Assembly (NCBI GenBank): GCA_016208165.1
Contig: JACQYL010000022.1
Location: forward strand, 1-38,153
DNA length: 38,153 bases
Direction of reading: 5' to 3'
From: Deltaproteobacteria bacterium
GTDB lineage: Bacteria; Desulfobacterota; Desulfarculia; JACQYL01
In this document: positions 1-8,826 of the stretch, piece after piece
Layout: each line of letters starts with the position of its first letter
How positions within the stretch are numbered: the stretch's first letter is position 1
Program-made: the position numbers and the translations under genes
The notes under the pieces: generated by a model
Seen by the model: only the letters and a program-made list of their open reading frames with translations
What the model was told of the DNA's origin: nothing
Databases searched by the model: none

Positions 1-113
1 ATTTTGGCTCGCACGACTTCACAATATGGTGACGTATATTTACGCGAGATGTTTTGTAATTGCTTCTTTTCATCAGCAGTCAACATGAGCCGATATGGGC
101 TTTTTCTGGGCAT
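1..113 (-). CDS. IS630-type transposase, N-terminal 37 residues (runs off window)
   Basis: This reading frame starts with ATG at 113 and stays open to the window edge. It has a very strong ribosome binding site (GGAGGTGATT) directly before it. The 37 visible residues begin MPRKSPYRLMLTADEKKQL and continue with SPYCEVVRAK. This matches, from memory, the opening of helix-turn-helix domains of IS630-family transposases, which carry a charged helix and then a Y-T-x-P-Y-x-x-V-x-R-A-K signature. The DDE catalytic part would lie beyond the window, so completeness cannot be judged. It is divergent from the vsr-like gene and marks the left side of the defence genes as mobile-element rich. Confidence 0.7.
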   Translation of the reverse strand, partial: MPRKSPYRLMLTADEKKQLQNISRKYTSPYCEVVRAK

Positions 114-119
114 AATCAC

Positions 120-134
120 CTCCTCTCTGAGGAG
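120..134. repeat. Short inverted repeat upstream of the transposase start
   Basis: CTCCTC and GAGGAG pair around a 3-nt loop (about 120-134) and overlap the transposase Shine-Dalgarno sequence on the minus strand. It could hide that site or be part of an element end. The evidence is the sequence only. Confidence 0.3.
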
Positions 135-214
135 AGATCATGCCATATATATGTTAATACCGCAAGATTAAGACGTCATCATATTTATGCCGATATGTAC
201 TTAGGTGCGAAAAG

Positions 215-718
215 ATGGCTGACAATGTGACGCCTCAGAGACGAAGCTGGAATATGAGCCGCATACGTTCGGCAGACACCAAGCCCGAAATGATACTTAG
301 ATCCGTATTACACCGAATGGGGTTCCGCTTCAGAGTCCACTGCCGAGGACTTCCGGGCCGGCCTGATATTGTCCTTCGCAAGTACCACACAATTATCTTC
401 GTTCACGGGTGCTTCTGGCATCAGCATTCGGGATGCATTGAGGCCGTTCGACCAAAGACGAACAAAAAGTACTGGATGGAAAAGCTTGATGGCAATGTAA
501 AGCGCGACGGGAGGAATATCCAAGCCCTCCGCGATGAAGGATGGCGTGTGTTTCGCTTCTGGGAGTGCGAGATTGAGAAAGATCCCATCGGCATTGCGGC
601 CCTAATAGCGAAGGAACTTCGGGGAGACACCAATGAGCCGGCGGGATATAGACTTCCAACACGGACTCAGCTGCTTAAGGCTGCTGAATCTCGCACGGGC
701 TACAACAAGAAGCGATAA
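215..718 (+). CDS. vsr: Very short patch repair (Vsr-like) DNA mismatch endonuclease
   Basis: Vsr nicks DNA 5' of the T in T:G mismatches made by deamination of 5-methylcytosine, and usually accompanies a cytosine-5 methylase. At 167 aa the protein is close to the family length. Key residues fall at almost the Escherichia coli positions: E25, catalytic D51 in GRPDIV, H64 and H69 in VHGCFWHQH, and zinc ligands C66, H71, C74 and C118. The N-terminal block MSRIRSADTKPE is the classic family opening. The start has an AGGTG site 7 nt upstream. The gene converges on the cytosine methylase with a 20-bp gap, so they are functionally linked but transcribed oppositely. The methylated site is unknown. 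A role as a strand-nicking part of a restriction system is possible but not shown. Confidence 0.93.
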   Translation: MADNVTPQRRSWNMSRIRSADTKPEMILRSVLHRMGFRFRVHCRGLPGRPDIVLRKYHTIIFVHGCFWHQHSGCIEAVRPKTNKKYWMEKLDGNVKRDGRNIQALRDEGWRVFRFWECEIEKDPIGIAALIAKELRGDTNEPAGYRLPTRTQLLKAAESRTGYNKKR

Positions 719-738
719 AAAGGCATGCCTTTCGAATT

Positions 739-1791
739 TCATGGGTGCAAAGTGCGGTGAATCGCCTTCCCTAATGCAAGGCCAAGCTGCGGTGGTATAG
801 CATCGGAAACCTGTCGGATCTGGTCACTGAGAGTTCCTAGCAGTTCGTAGTTTCTTGGAAAACCTTGGAGAAGCATAGCTTCGTATACGCTGAGTCGTCT
901 TTCCGCGTCAGGATGAACGTTGATCTCGCGGTTTCCATATGCAACTGTTAAGCTCGGCTTTTCCCACTCTAGAACACGAAATGACCGTCCCTGCTTATGT
1001 CCCTTGGATAGAGAACCATCGGTGAATTTCCGCGACCGAGGGTTCATGGTCCAGTGATTCGGATGAAATGCGATTTCATCCTTCCGTATTCCACGTTTGA
1101 AGAGCAATGGAGGTGGGAGTCCCTTCAATTTGCTTGCAACAGTCAGAGGAATAGTTGTCTCTGCTGTTGGAAACTTGAATTCAAGATCTGGGTATTTGCG
1201 TTTGTTGAAGCCCACGATGAACACGCGGCGGCGATGCTGCGCCACACCGAAATCGGCTGCGTCGAGTTCTCCCTCGAAGAGTTTGAAGCCCGCGCGAGAA
1301 AATAGCCTCTTGATGGTCGTATATTCATTCCGGTGCTTCGGCGATGTGATACCTTTGACGTTCTCGAATACGAAGAAATCGAGATCGTATTCCTCGTTAA
1401 GGATACGCAGCATGCATGCGTAGCGACGCGGTAAAAGATGCCTTGCATCGTTGCCATTGAAATGCACATTCCCGTTTGAAAAGGTCTGGCATGGTGCACC
1501 GCCAATCACCCCGCGTGGTGGTCCCGAGCTGCAGTTCCTACTGTAAAGTTGGGCGATGGTCTCAGGGTCTGTTTCTGCTAAATCAGCAACGTGACAGACG
1601 TGTTTGTCACGATTATGGTTATAACTCTCCACAGCTATCGCATCCACATCAAGAGCAAGTCCGATCGAGAATCCCGCTGACGAGAATCCGAGATCAAAAC
1701 CACCGCAGCCAGAGAAGAAGCTAACAATAACATCTTTCACCATCGGCTGTTTTTTATTTGTTTGTTGTTCCTCGTGTTGCATGGTTTTCAT
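739..1791 (-). CDS. DNA (cytosine-5-)-methyltransferase
   Basis: The enzyme transfers a methyl group from S-adenosylmethionine to C5 of cytosine in a DNA target. Conserved motifs appear in order: motif I FSGCGGFDLG (residues 26-35), motif IV with catalytic Cys in GGAPCQTFS (C101), motif VI FENVKG (142-147), motif VIII QHRRRVFIVG (185-194), a target-recognition region of about 90 residues, and motifs IX-X near RRLSVYEAMLLQGFP and SDAIPPQLG. At 350 aa it is a normal, complete M.C5 enzyme. Its ATG overlaps the stop of the upstream nuclease gene by 4 bp (ATGA), so translation is probably coupled. As last gene of the defence operon it probably marks self DNA. It occupies the place of DruM or DrmMII in Druantia type II and DISARM; the exact equivalence is inferred. 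Confidence 0.95.
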   Translation of the reverse strand: MKTMQHEEQQTNKKQPMVKDVIVSFFSGCGGFDLGFSSAGFSIGLALDVDAIAVESYNHNRDKHVCHVADLAETDPETIAQLYSRNCSSGPPRGVIGGAPCQTFSNGNVHFNGNDARHLLPRRYACMLRILNEEYDLDFFVFENVKGITSPKHRNEYTTIKRLFSRAGFKLFEGELDAADFGVAQHRRRVFIVGFNKRKYPDLEFKFPTAETTIPLTVASKLKGLPPPLLFKRGIRKDEIAFHPNHWTMNPRSRKFTDGSLSKGHKQGRSFRVLEWEKPSLTVAYGNREINVHPDAERRLSVYEAMLLQGFPRNYELLGTLSDQIRQVSDAIPPQLGLALGKAIHRTLHP

Positions 1792-2930
1792 TCTGTCTCG
1801 TATATGACAGTGTTCTGTGTTTCCGTATAGTCATCGGAGCGACAGTGATACATCAGGCCATAGATTGCCAGCCGGCCTCCTTTCGGTATGCGATTCAGGA
1901 GGGGGTGACGCTGTGTGCAATCCGTTAAGTTGCGGACCGTAATATAGTTTGACGTTGATAAATCGTCTTCTGCAAGCATCATACACACCTTCCCATTGCG
2001 CAGGCGTCTCATATCCTTGAGGAATCCCTCCACATCATAAGGCCACTTCTGCTGCGACTCTTTTCTCTTTGCGATCCAATAGGCTTGACACGCCGGCCTG
2101 AACAGACAATGCCTGCAATTCACCGCCTTCGGCGAGGCAAGGTCGGTGACATTCGCGCTTCCGTTCTTAACCTGAGCAATGCGCTTGTTAACAAATTGAA
2201 GAAATGAGCTTGCTTCTGCGAGCAGAAGCTCAGCATCTTCTGGGACGAATATTACCTTTACCGGCGGGCCTTGAAGCGGCACTACTTCCAACCGACTAGG
2301 CCAAACTCCACACTTTAGCCGATATAGGGCCGCATAGAGCTTCAACTGAACTTTGTATGCCCGTTTGATTTGGCCGCAGCTTTCATCTGTTCCTGACTGC
2401 AATACGGCACCGGTTTTGTAGTCAGACAAGACGACACCGGCTCTTGTCATCCTAACGAAATCAATGTATCCCCCGACGCGACCATCGTCAGACTCGACCC
2501 ATAGTTCAAAGCCTGTGGGTTCTAAGGCTTGCCTGGTACCTTCGTTTTGGGCTCGCAAGACATTGTGTGCTATCTCGGCAGCCCTGCGACATGACCGGAT
2601 CTTTCGGACTTCAAAGTCAGGAATAATTCTGCTTAAAGGCACCTGGTGACGTCTCAGTGCCGATAAGGTCATCTTTTTCTCTACCTGGGAAATCAGCTCG
2701 TCCCAAGTGGCCTCAATCTTTTCATTCCCCCCGCCGTCCAATTGACCATGTCCTGCTGCTTCGAGAAGACGATGGATTACGATGCCGAGTTCCGCCATAG
2801 GTGATGGTGGAAGGAGAGGTTCGTTGCCCGACGCAGTCCAGATCTCGCGCAGGAGGCAGGACTGCATCGCCGTAAATCGTGCTGGCGAAACACGGCCCAA
2901 CTGCTTAATAGTTAGCTTCTTCAAACCCAT
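1788..2930 (-). CDS. PD-(D/E)XK nuclease of the Cas4/AddB type, likely Fe-S cluster
   Basis: RecB-family nuclease signs are clear. There is an early helix with His in LGIVIHRLLE (about 48-57), Asp in GGYIDFV (D157), the catalytic pair in SDYKTG (D170, K172), and a later Q-x-x-x-Y helix (QLKLYAALY). Four cysteines sit as in Cas4 and AddB iron-sulfur nucleases: C25 near the N terminus and C272, C275, C281 (CRHCLFRPAC). This predicts a 4Fe-4S cluster clamp and exonuclease or end-processing activity. Residues about 300-380 form an extra beta-rich tail, possibly an OB-fold (inference). The gene lies 19 bp after the helicase gene and overlaps the methylase by 4 bp. It has 380 aa and looks intact. 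Its exact family name within known defence systems is not certain. Confidence 0.85.
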   Translation of the reverse strand: MGLKKLTIKQLGRVSPARFTAMQSCLLREIWTASGNEPLLPPSPMAELGIVIHRLLEAAGHGQLDGGGNEKIEATWDELISQVEKKMTLSALRRHQVPLSRIIPDFEVRKIRSCRRAAEIAHNVLRAQNEGTRQALEPTGFELWVESDDGRVGGYIDFVRMTRAGVVLSDYKTGAVLQSGTDESCGQIKRAYKVQLKLYAALYRLKCGVWPSRLEVVPLQGPPVKVIFVPEDAELLLAEASSFLQFVNKRIAQVKNGSANVTDLASPKAVNCRHCLFRPACQAYWIAKRKESQQKWPYDVEGFLKDMRRLRNGKVCMMLAEDDLSTSNYITVRNLTDCTQRHPLLNRIPKGGRLAIYGLMYHCRSDDYTETQNTVIYETE

Positions 2931-2949
2931 CTGTTTTTTGGGGTTGTCA

Positions 2950-5900
2950 TTATACTCCTAGCCGCTGATACACCCAGCTCATTCGGCGGTGCAGATTGAA
3001 TGTGTCCACAATCATAGTGTCATCGTCTTGACCGAGGGTAGCGAAAGCTTCTGCAAGGATTCCGTCTGGGTGGGCGATGCTCCAAAGGGGATGGTTGAGT
3101 ATGACGTTCCTCCCCGCAATTGTCCAACCGTGTAGAGGTCCGAATTCCGCAGGTTCACAGGATTGAAACGATTGGCAGAAAGTGGTGCGAAGTACGTCTG
3201 AGAAATCCAACCATCCGGAGAGTTCCGGGGGACCGAAATCGCCATCGACACCGCAAGAGTATGTCGCGTCGGAAAGAATCCGAAGCACGGACATGCCTAG
3301 TCTCCAGTCCAACAGGCTATGGTAACTCATGTTTCGATACAGGCAGAGACAGTCGTAGCACGCTGATTGGCAGCTCTGCGCATGTTCAGCGGAGAGAAGC
3401 TTGCCAATGAAGGTGTCATCACCGTACTCCGGCCCGGTGATTATATCGAGTATCATGGACCAGTTGCTATCCTGCGACAGCCAAGCCGTGAAGCCGGCCC
3501 CATTCTCCAGGTGGTCGTTCAGAATAAGTTCACCCGCGTAGGTTTCGTCATCTAACTCGACGCCCCGCACGTTGCTGATGTCAATCTCCTCTGGGTCAAT
3601 ATCAAGCTCCTCAGCGACAACTGAACGCAGTATAAAACCTGCCGAGTAATAGGCGGCTTTCACCGCGGCCCCTTGGCCAAGTTGTGATATCCTTCCATGT
3701 TCATCACGGGCGAGCAAATCAAGGCATAGGGTCTGTTGCAGCGATTGGGGTCGAATTCGCAGCACGTCCGTGACTTTCGGGGCCGCCAAAGCAACTGTGT
3801 CAATCCCTGGTGTCTCCGCAGTGAAAGATACCTTGTTATCCCCTCTCACATTTTGATATCGCTCGTCAATCCACTGGTGGGGCAGCGTGACGCCTCCGCG
3901 GCTCCATCGGGCCGTCCCAAGTGCTCCAGTAAACAAGCGACCCGCACGATCATTGATTCGGTAGACATGGCCACCAAAGGTTCGAACCAGACAGGTGTTC
4001 GTGCCCGGAACGACTGTGGGAGGCTCATCAGTCCTTTCTGCCACAGAACTCGTGCCGCGTGGAAGGAACTCGTCATCTCCCTTCGCATCGACGCCATGGC
4101 TGAAAGAAGTCCTGAACGCTGACGGTACGACGATCACAAACACGCGGAACGCATTCTCACCCTCACGGCTATTGCCGCAGTCCGGGCAGCCATCAGGCCA
4201 TATGTCTTGGTTGCTGGTGTCGGCAAAGTGGCAGAGATCGCACCGCGCCATCAACATTCTTCGTGGAAATGGATTCGAATCGACTGGTCTCCATCCACCT
4301 CTTGGATCATTTATCAGAGGAGCTGTAAATCCGATTGCAGTATAGACCCGTTTGTCCTTGGTTTTCTGCGAACCTGGGGCAAACTCTGTGATCGCAAGAT
4401 CAAGATCACGGTCGATTGACAAAGCATCGTGGCCCCGGAAGCCATGATACAGAAGTCTAACACGAGATGGCATACCATACATCGGGAGAATCGCCCCTTC
4501 TCCAAGTCGCTCAGCCAAGCCATCGCCAGCGAGTTCCAAGCTGTTTGCGCATTGCTCGATATCCCCGAAAAGGCCTTCGCGGATGTACCTGACCATCTCA
4601 TCAGCGGAAACACCCTCTGCACCGACTAGAATGGCATCTACGATTTGCGGTACTTGTGGAGAGGTAGACAGCCTTCGCTCAACTGCCTGTCTGCGATCTG
4701 CCATGTTCAGCCAGTCGGCAACCGTTCCGAATTCCCCATGGCTGTCGGGGGGTATGGGACTGTCCCACCAACGAACGCCCGCATCACGGAACGCCTCATA
4801 CAAGCACGCCTTCGCCACAAGGCGACGTGCGATTTCTAATCTTGTCATGGACAGGAATGGGACAGGGGGCAAATCTCCGGTGATGCGGCGGGGACGACTA
4901 TAATAGAATTCATCATGGCTGCGGCCCCTGCACAGCGTTAAGACAGCGGCAAAGGCTTGGCCGCGCCTCCCTGCCCTTCCAACACGCTGCTGGTAGTTGA
5001 ACCGCATAGGCGGCATGTTTGCCAATACAACAGCCTGTAGGTTACCGATGTCAACACCGACCTCCATCGTGGTCGTCACACTGAGCAGGTCGATAGAATC
5101 CACCAGAGGAATCGGCGGACGTGTTCCTGCTGCACCGCCCTGGACCACCACGTCTCTGAAGCATCGCTGCCGATCGGGTTGATCGTCTGTTTGAGCCGTC
5201 AGTTCTTCGCAATGCATTCTAAGAGGTTTCCGCCGATCAACCGCCTCACTTGCGTAATAGTTTCTGCCGTAAAGCGCCTCACACTGCGCATCCGGATCGA
5301 TACCCAACTCCGCAAGACAACCTGTACAGATCCCCGCCGCACGGTGCATGTGCACACGCTGGCAAGACGGACAGATCCAAAAGGGATCATTCTGAAGGCC
5401 GATTCTCACAAGTAAACGATGAGCTTGGAGCTTCGCGCTCGCATGCCCTCCAGCTTCGCAGATGGCATCCCAAGTAGAGGCAAGAACCGTGGGTGCGTCA
5501 ACACCATGCAGTTGCGCGCAGGCTTGTATGTAGTTCCGCAGGCGCGCTCGTGCCGGCGGCTGTAGCCAGTCTGTCCAATCGTCTAAGCGGTCGGGCGCTG
5601 GCTGACGTTCCTGATGATAGCGATAGAGATCCCCCAAAATGCGAACGCAGCCATGACAGAGGTCCCGAAAGGTATTTGTCGCGAGGGCTACACGGCCTGC
5701 GAGTTGCTCCCAAACTTGCTCAGAGAGATCGAGGCACGCATAGCCCAGACCGGCGGCCTCAAAACCGAAGTACAGTCGGCTGAACAGCACGTTCATGATC
5801 TCCGTTCGCACCTTGCCTCGGACGCGGTCTCTTCGCTCGACTGCGCTTTCGGGAAGCCCGTCTCGCCAGCACCTACTGTCGTTTGCGTAGTCGAAAAACT

Positions 5901-8826
5901 CAGTCCAATCATGATCTTCGCCTTCAAAATTAAACATCTGATACATCACGTCGTTGCCGGCAGGATTGATCCCCAGCTGCTTGAGACGTTTAATCAGGAG
6001 CAATGAGCGCGTACCGGATGCGTCCTCGTCCCCTCTTTCATACAGTACGCGTAGCGGGACCATTCGAGTATTGGCTCGCTGCCTGATTTCCCCCAGTTCG
6101 TCTGCGGCCCTGTCTCTTTCCTGCTCAAGGGTTTGACGGAAAATATCGGAAAGTCCGTCCGGTATTGGGGTTCTTTCTCTTTCTATATTTTGAAGAAGCT
6201 GGGCCACCGTCTCTGGATTATTTGTTGAGTAAGCGACAGCCTCAGGACATCGAGCCTCCCCATATGCCTCCAGGTCTGCGAGTAGAAAGCCCTCACCCAG
6301 AGCAACACGGTGCAACTCGTCATACATGGCTTCACGCACAAGATCCAGATAGTGCGTTCTCTCAATCCCGTTGGAGATAGACGCCGCGTCTTCCCTGCTA
6401 TCAGAGAATACGACAAGCTTGCGAGTCTCCCCTTCGGGAAGGCTGTAGAATAGTTCCTTTGAGAGAAGCTGACTGACTCGCGAGAAACCCGTTCTGAAAC
6501 CGCGTATGGGTGAAGTACGATATAGCCGCCGACTGTAATCGGCCGCACAATTGGGACAGCAGGCAGGTAGCGCCGAGAAATCCTGCTCAGTTTCGGTGCC
6601 ATCAACACCAGGAACCACATACAGGTATCCAGAGATTGCATAACCTTCTGGTGGAGTCGCACCATTTGGGGCATCCGTGACACGACCGGTGATCGCATCA
6701 AGATGCTTCGGTGCCCATCGCCCGCGTTCGGACCCATCACCAACGACTCGTGGTTGACGCCACTGTCGTGCCTCGGTGTTCAGCGTGCTTCTGCCGTGCG
6801 GCCAGAATATCGCGAAGTCATCATAGGTTCTCCTGTCCACGAAACGAGCAGCCTGTTTGTCTGGCAGTCCCTCTAAGTCGGGATCCGTACTCAATATCTC
6901 TATACCGTTGCCTTCCGGGTTTCGCAGACGGCTGCCTCCAAAGAAGACAGTTCCGCACTGTTCACAATAGAGGAGTTCCAGAACTCGGTGTTGCTGGCCG
7001 GGACTTCCGCAGAGGATTCGGTTCTGTGAGAAGAGCCTGCCCGTCGGCCGTACATCATCCAAATGCCCAGCCTCGCACTGGCAGCCTGGTAGAACACACG
7101 CCCATAGGCCCTCTATATTCCTAAAGAACCAGTGCAGCCTGAATGTAGGTAGTGATGTCGCATCTTGCCGTGAGGCAGCAATCCCGCGGGCTACAAGGAG
7201 TCCCCTGATGGCGTCCATTGCGACCTGCTCATCATCTGCGTTAGCGAACACGCGCGTCGCAAAACCTGAAAGTGATACGGCTCTCGTACGTGCACCGTCG
7301 ACGCACGCGCTTAGCACGTATGCTGCAATCCTCTCCTGTTGAGACTCAAATGCAGCGCAGAGCTTTTCTTTAGGGTCGTCGCCACCTGCCTCTGGGTCGA
7401 GTGTAGCAGCCAACTGGATGCACGATTCCGTGAAGGTTTCTTCGTTGTGCTCCTGGTAGCTTCGGGCCAAGGCCGCAAAGGAGGCGCTGTCAAGAGGCGG
7501 GCCTCCTACGTCAGGGATCGGCTCCTCAGAGCCAGGGATAATCTGTTCCGGTTCCCACTCGCACCCGAAAAAGTCGGATAGAAAAGTCAAGCTATCAGCA
7601 TTGCCGGGATCGAGGGACGCACTGGAGCCAAGAATGCGCAACTTTGGATCAGTGGGGGTGAGGCCCAACCTGCGAAGCAAAAGGCGCAAGAGGTAAGCAA
7701 CTTCAGTCCCAGAAGTGCCACGGTACAGGTGAAGTTCATCGATTATCAGATGAAAGACGTTACCAGGCTGCTCAAGCCACTGTCGGGTCTGCTGAAATAT
7801 CGGCGAGTCAGCTTCCCTCATTAGCATAATACTGAGCATGCTGTAATTCGTGATGAGGATATCAGGCGGGGACTGCTGCATGTCCCAACGAGAGCGCATC
7901 TCAGCGCCATCAAGTCGCGGGAAAAAGCAGATGATATCGCGGGCTACTTCCCGCTCGCTTTCTGTTGTTGCCTCCGCTTCCTTCTGCGCAGCGTGCTCGG
8001 CAGCGGCCGTTGCACCACGATCCAAGTCGACAAGCTCCCGCGCCAGTCTGTCGATCCGTGGACGGTCCGGGTTCCCCCGTGGGTTCTGCTCATGGCCGGG
8101 CACAGGTGTATTGCCCGTGTATCGACCAAAGTATATTCTATTTCCGTTCATATGATCAGAACACCACTGGCGAGTCTGGGGCGAATCAAGAGAACGGCGA
8201 AGCCTCGTCAGTTGGTCTTCAACAAGGGCATTCATGGGATAAAGTATCAGGGCACGCATCGCTGCCGGTCTTGTCTCATGTCCCCTCTGTGGTACTCGGT
8301 AGGATCGCGTGATTCGGTTGTTGTGCCTACATGAGGCTTGCCAATCCTCGTTTGACCACCAATCATTGACGTGCGGGAGGGGTACGTTCGGGGCTTCCCA
8401 GTTACGGCTCTCGGAAGCGAGATATGCAAAAAGAGGAAGCAAGAAAGATTCCGTCTTACCCGAGCCTGTGCCTGCGGTGACGACAGCGTTATGGCCTGCC
8501 GCTGCGAGCTGCAACATGGCTATCTGGTGTGTGTATAGAGGATAGTTACCCACCAAGCCACAACGAGCCAGATCTTTGAATCGCTCCAATGCTTCTGGGG
8601 TCATCGCCGATAGCTCTTCTGGCCTAAGATCTGCAAGCGGCCTGTCTGTCTGGTAGCGGGGCAAGGGCTCAATCCAAGGCTCCTGGTTCAGAATCCCCGG
8701 CCGCCTGAGCATCTCTTCTCGTTCGCGTTCCAGTCCAGGGAACTGTGTACCAAACGCGGTTTTAAGATAAAGGATGAAGTTGTCTCGGATCTTCTCAAAA
8801 GCACCGATAGGATCATTCATGGGCAT
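2950..8826 (-). CDS. Giant superfamily 2 DNA helicase with DUF1998 module (DruE-like)
   Basis: This is an ATP-driven nucleic acid translocase of 1958 aa and the core of the putative defence system. In order it shows a Q-like LYTHQ (98-101), Walker A AGTGSGKT (118-125), motif Ia LYPMNALVEDQ (about 195-205), Walker B/DExH box IIDELH (361-366) and motif III GSSAS (about 400). Then come a zinc-type cluster (CEQC, later CCPNC), motif IV VVFSDSRED, a long helical insert with another Cys cluster, and motifs V-VI TTTMEVGVDIG and QQRVGRAGRRGQ (about 1277-1287). The C-terminal DUF1998/MrfA-type module has a four-Cys signature ending CYDCLCLY followed by H-S-L-L-D-W (about 1818-1840). Length and architecture fit Druantia DruE better than the shorter DISARM DrmA. 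The start may be M1 or M3 (8820), since GAGG is better spaced from M3. It overlaps the DUF3883 gene by 14 bp. Confidence 0.9.
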   Translation of the reverse strand: MPMNDPIGAFEKIRDNFILYLKTAFGTQFPGLEREREEMLRRPGILNQEPWIEPLPRYQTDRPLADLRPEELSAMTPEALERFKDLARCGLVGNYPLYTHQIAMLQLAAAGHNAVVTAGTGSGKTESFLLPLFAYLASESRNWEAPNVPLPHVNDWWSNEDWQASCRHNNRITRSYRVPQRGHETRPAAMRALILYPMNALVEDQLTRLRRSLDSPQTRQWCSDHMNGNRIYFGRYTGNTPVPGHEQNPRGNPDRPRIDRLARELVDLDRGATAAAEHAAQKEAEATTESEREVARDIICFFPRLDGAEMRSRWDMQQSPPDILITNYSMLSIMLMREADSPIFQQTRQWLEQPGNVFHLIIDELHLYRGTSGTEVAYLLRLLLRRLGLTPTDPKLRILGSSASLDPGNADSLTFLSDFFGCEWEPEQIIPGSEEPIPDVGGPPLDSASFAALARSYQEHNEETFTESCIQLAATLDPEAGGDDPKEKLCAAFESQQERIAAYVLSACVDGARTRAVSLSGFATRVFANADDEQVAMDAIRGLLVARGIAASRQDATSLPTFRLHWFFRNIEGLWACVLPGCQCEAGHLDDVRPTGRLFSQNRILCGSPGQQHRVLELLYCEQCGTVFFGGSRLRNPEGNGIEILSTDPDLEGLPDKQAARFVDRRTYDDFAIFWPHGRSTLNTEARQWRQPRVVGDGSERGRWAPKHLDAITGRVTDAPNGATPPEGYAISGYLYVVPGVDGTETEQDFSALPACCPNCAADYSRRLYRTSPIRGFRTGFSRVSQLLSKELFYSLPEGETRKLVVFSDSREDAASISNGIERTHYLDLVREAMYDELHRVALGEGFLLADLEAYGEARCPEAVAYSTNNPETVAQLLQNIERERTPIPDGLSDIFRQTLEQERDRAADELGEIRQRANTRMVPLRVLYERGDEDASGTRSLLLIKRLKQLGINPAGNDVMYQMFNFEGEDHDWTEFFDYANDSRCWRDGLPESAVERRDRVRGKVRTEIMNVLFSRLYFGFEAAGLGYACLDLSEQVWEQLAGRVALATNTFRDLCHGCVRILGDLYRYHQERQPAPDRLDDWTDWLQPPARARLRNYIQACAQLHGVDAPTVLASTWDAICEAGGHASAKLQAHRLLVRIGLQNDPFWICPSCQRVHMHRAAGICTGCLAELGIDPDAQCEALYGRNYYASEAVDRRKPLRMHCEELTAQTDDQPDRQRCFRDVVVQGGAAGTRPPIPLVDSIDLLSVTTTMEVGVDIGNLQAVVLANMPPMRFNYQQRVGRAGRRGQAFAAVLTLCRGRSHDEFYYSRPRRITGDLPPVPFLSMTRLEIARRLVAKACLYEAFRDAGVRWWDSPIPPDSHGEFGTVADWLNMADRRQAVERRLSTSPQVPQIVDAILVGAEGVSADEMVRYIREGLFGDIEQCANSLELAGDGLAERLGEGAILPMYGMPSRVRLLYHGFRGHDALSIDRDLDLAITEFAPGSQKTKDKRVYTAIGFTAPLINDPRGGWRPVDSNPFPRRMLMARCDLCHFADTSNQDIWPDGCPDCGNSREGENAFRVFVIVVPSAFRTSFSHGVDAKGDDEFLPRGTSSVAERTDEPPTVVPGTNTCLVRTFGGHVYRINDRAGRLFTGALGTARWSRGGVTLPHQWIDERYQNVRGDNKVSFTAETPGIDTVALAAPKVTDVLRIRPQSLQQTLCLDLLARDEHGRISQLGQGAAVKAAYYSAGFILRSVVAEELDIDPEEIDISNVRGVELDDETYAGELILNDHLENGAGFTAWLSQDSNWSMILDIITGPEYGDDTFIGKLLSAEHAQSCQSACYDCLCLYRNMSYHSLLDWRLGMSVLRILSDATYSCGVDGDFGPPELSGWLDFSDVLRTTFCQSFQSCEPAEFGPLHGWTIAGRNVILNHPLWSIAHPDGILAEAFATLGQDDDTMIVDTFNLHRRMSWVYQRLGV

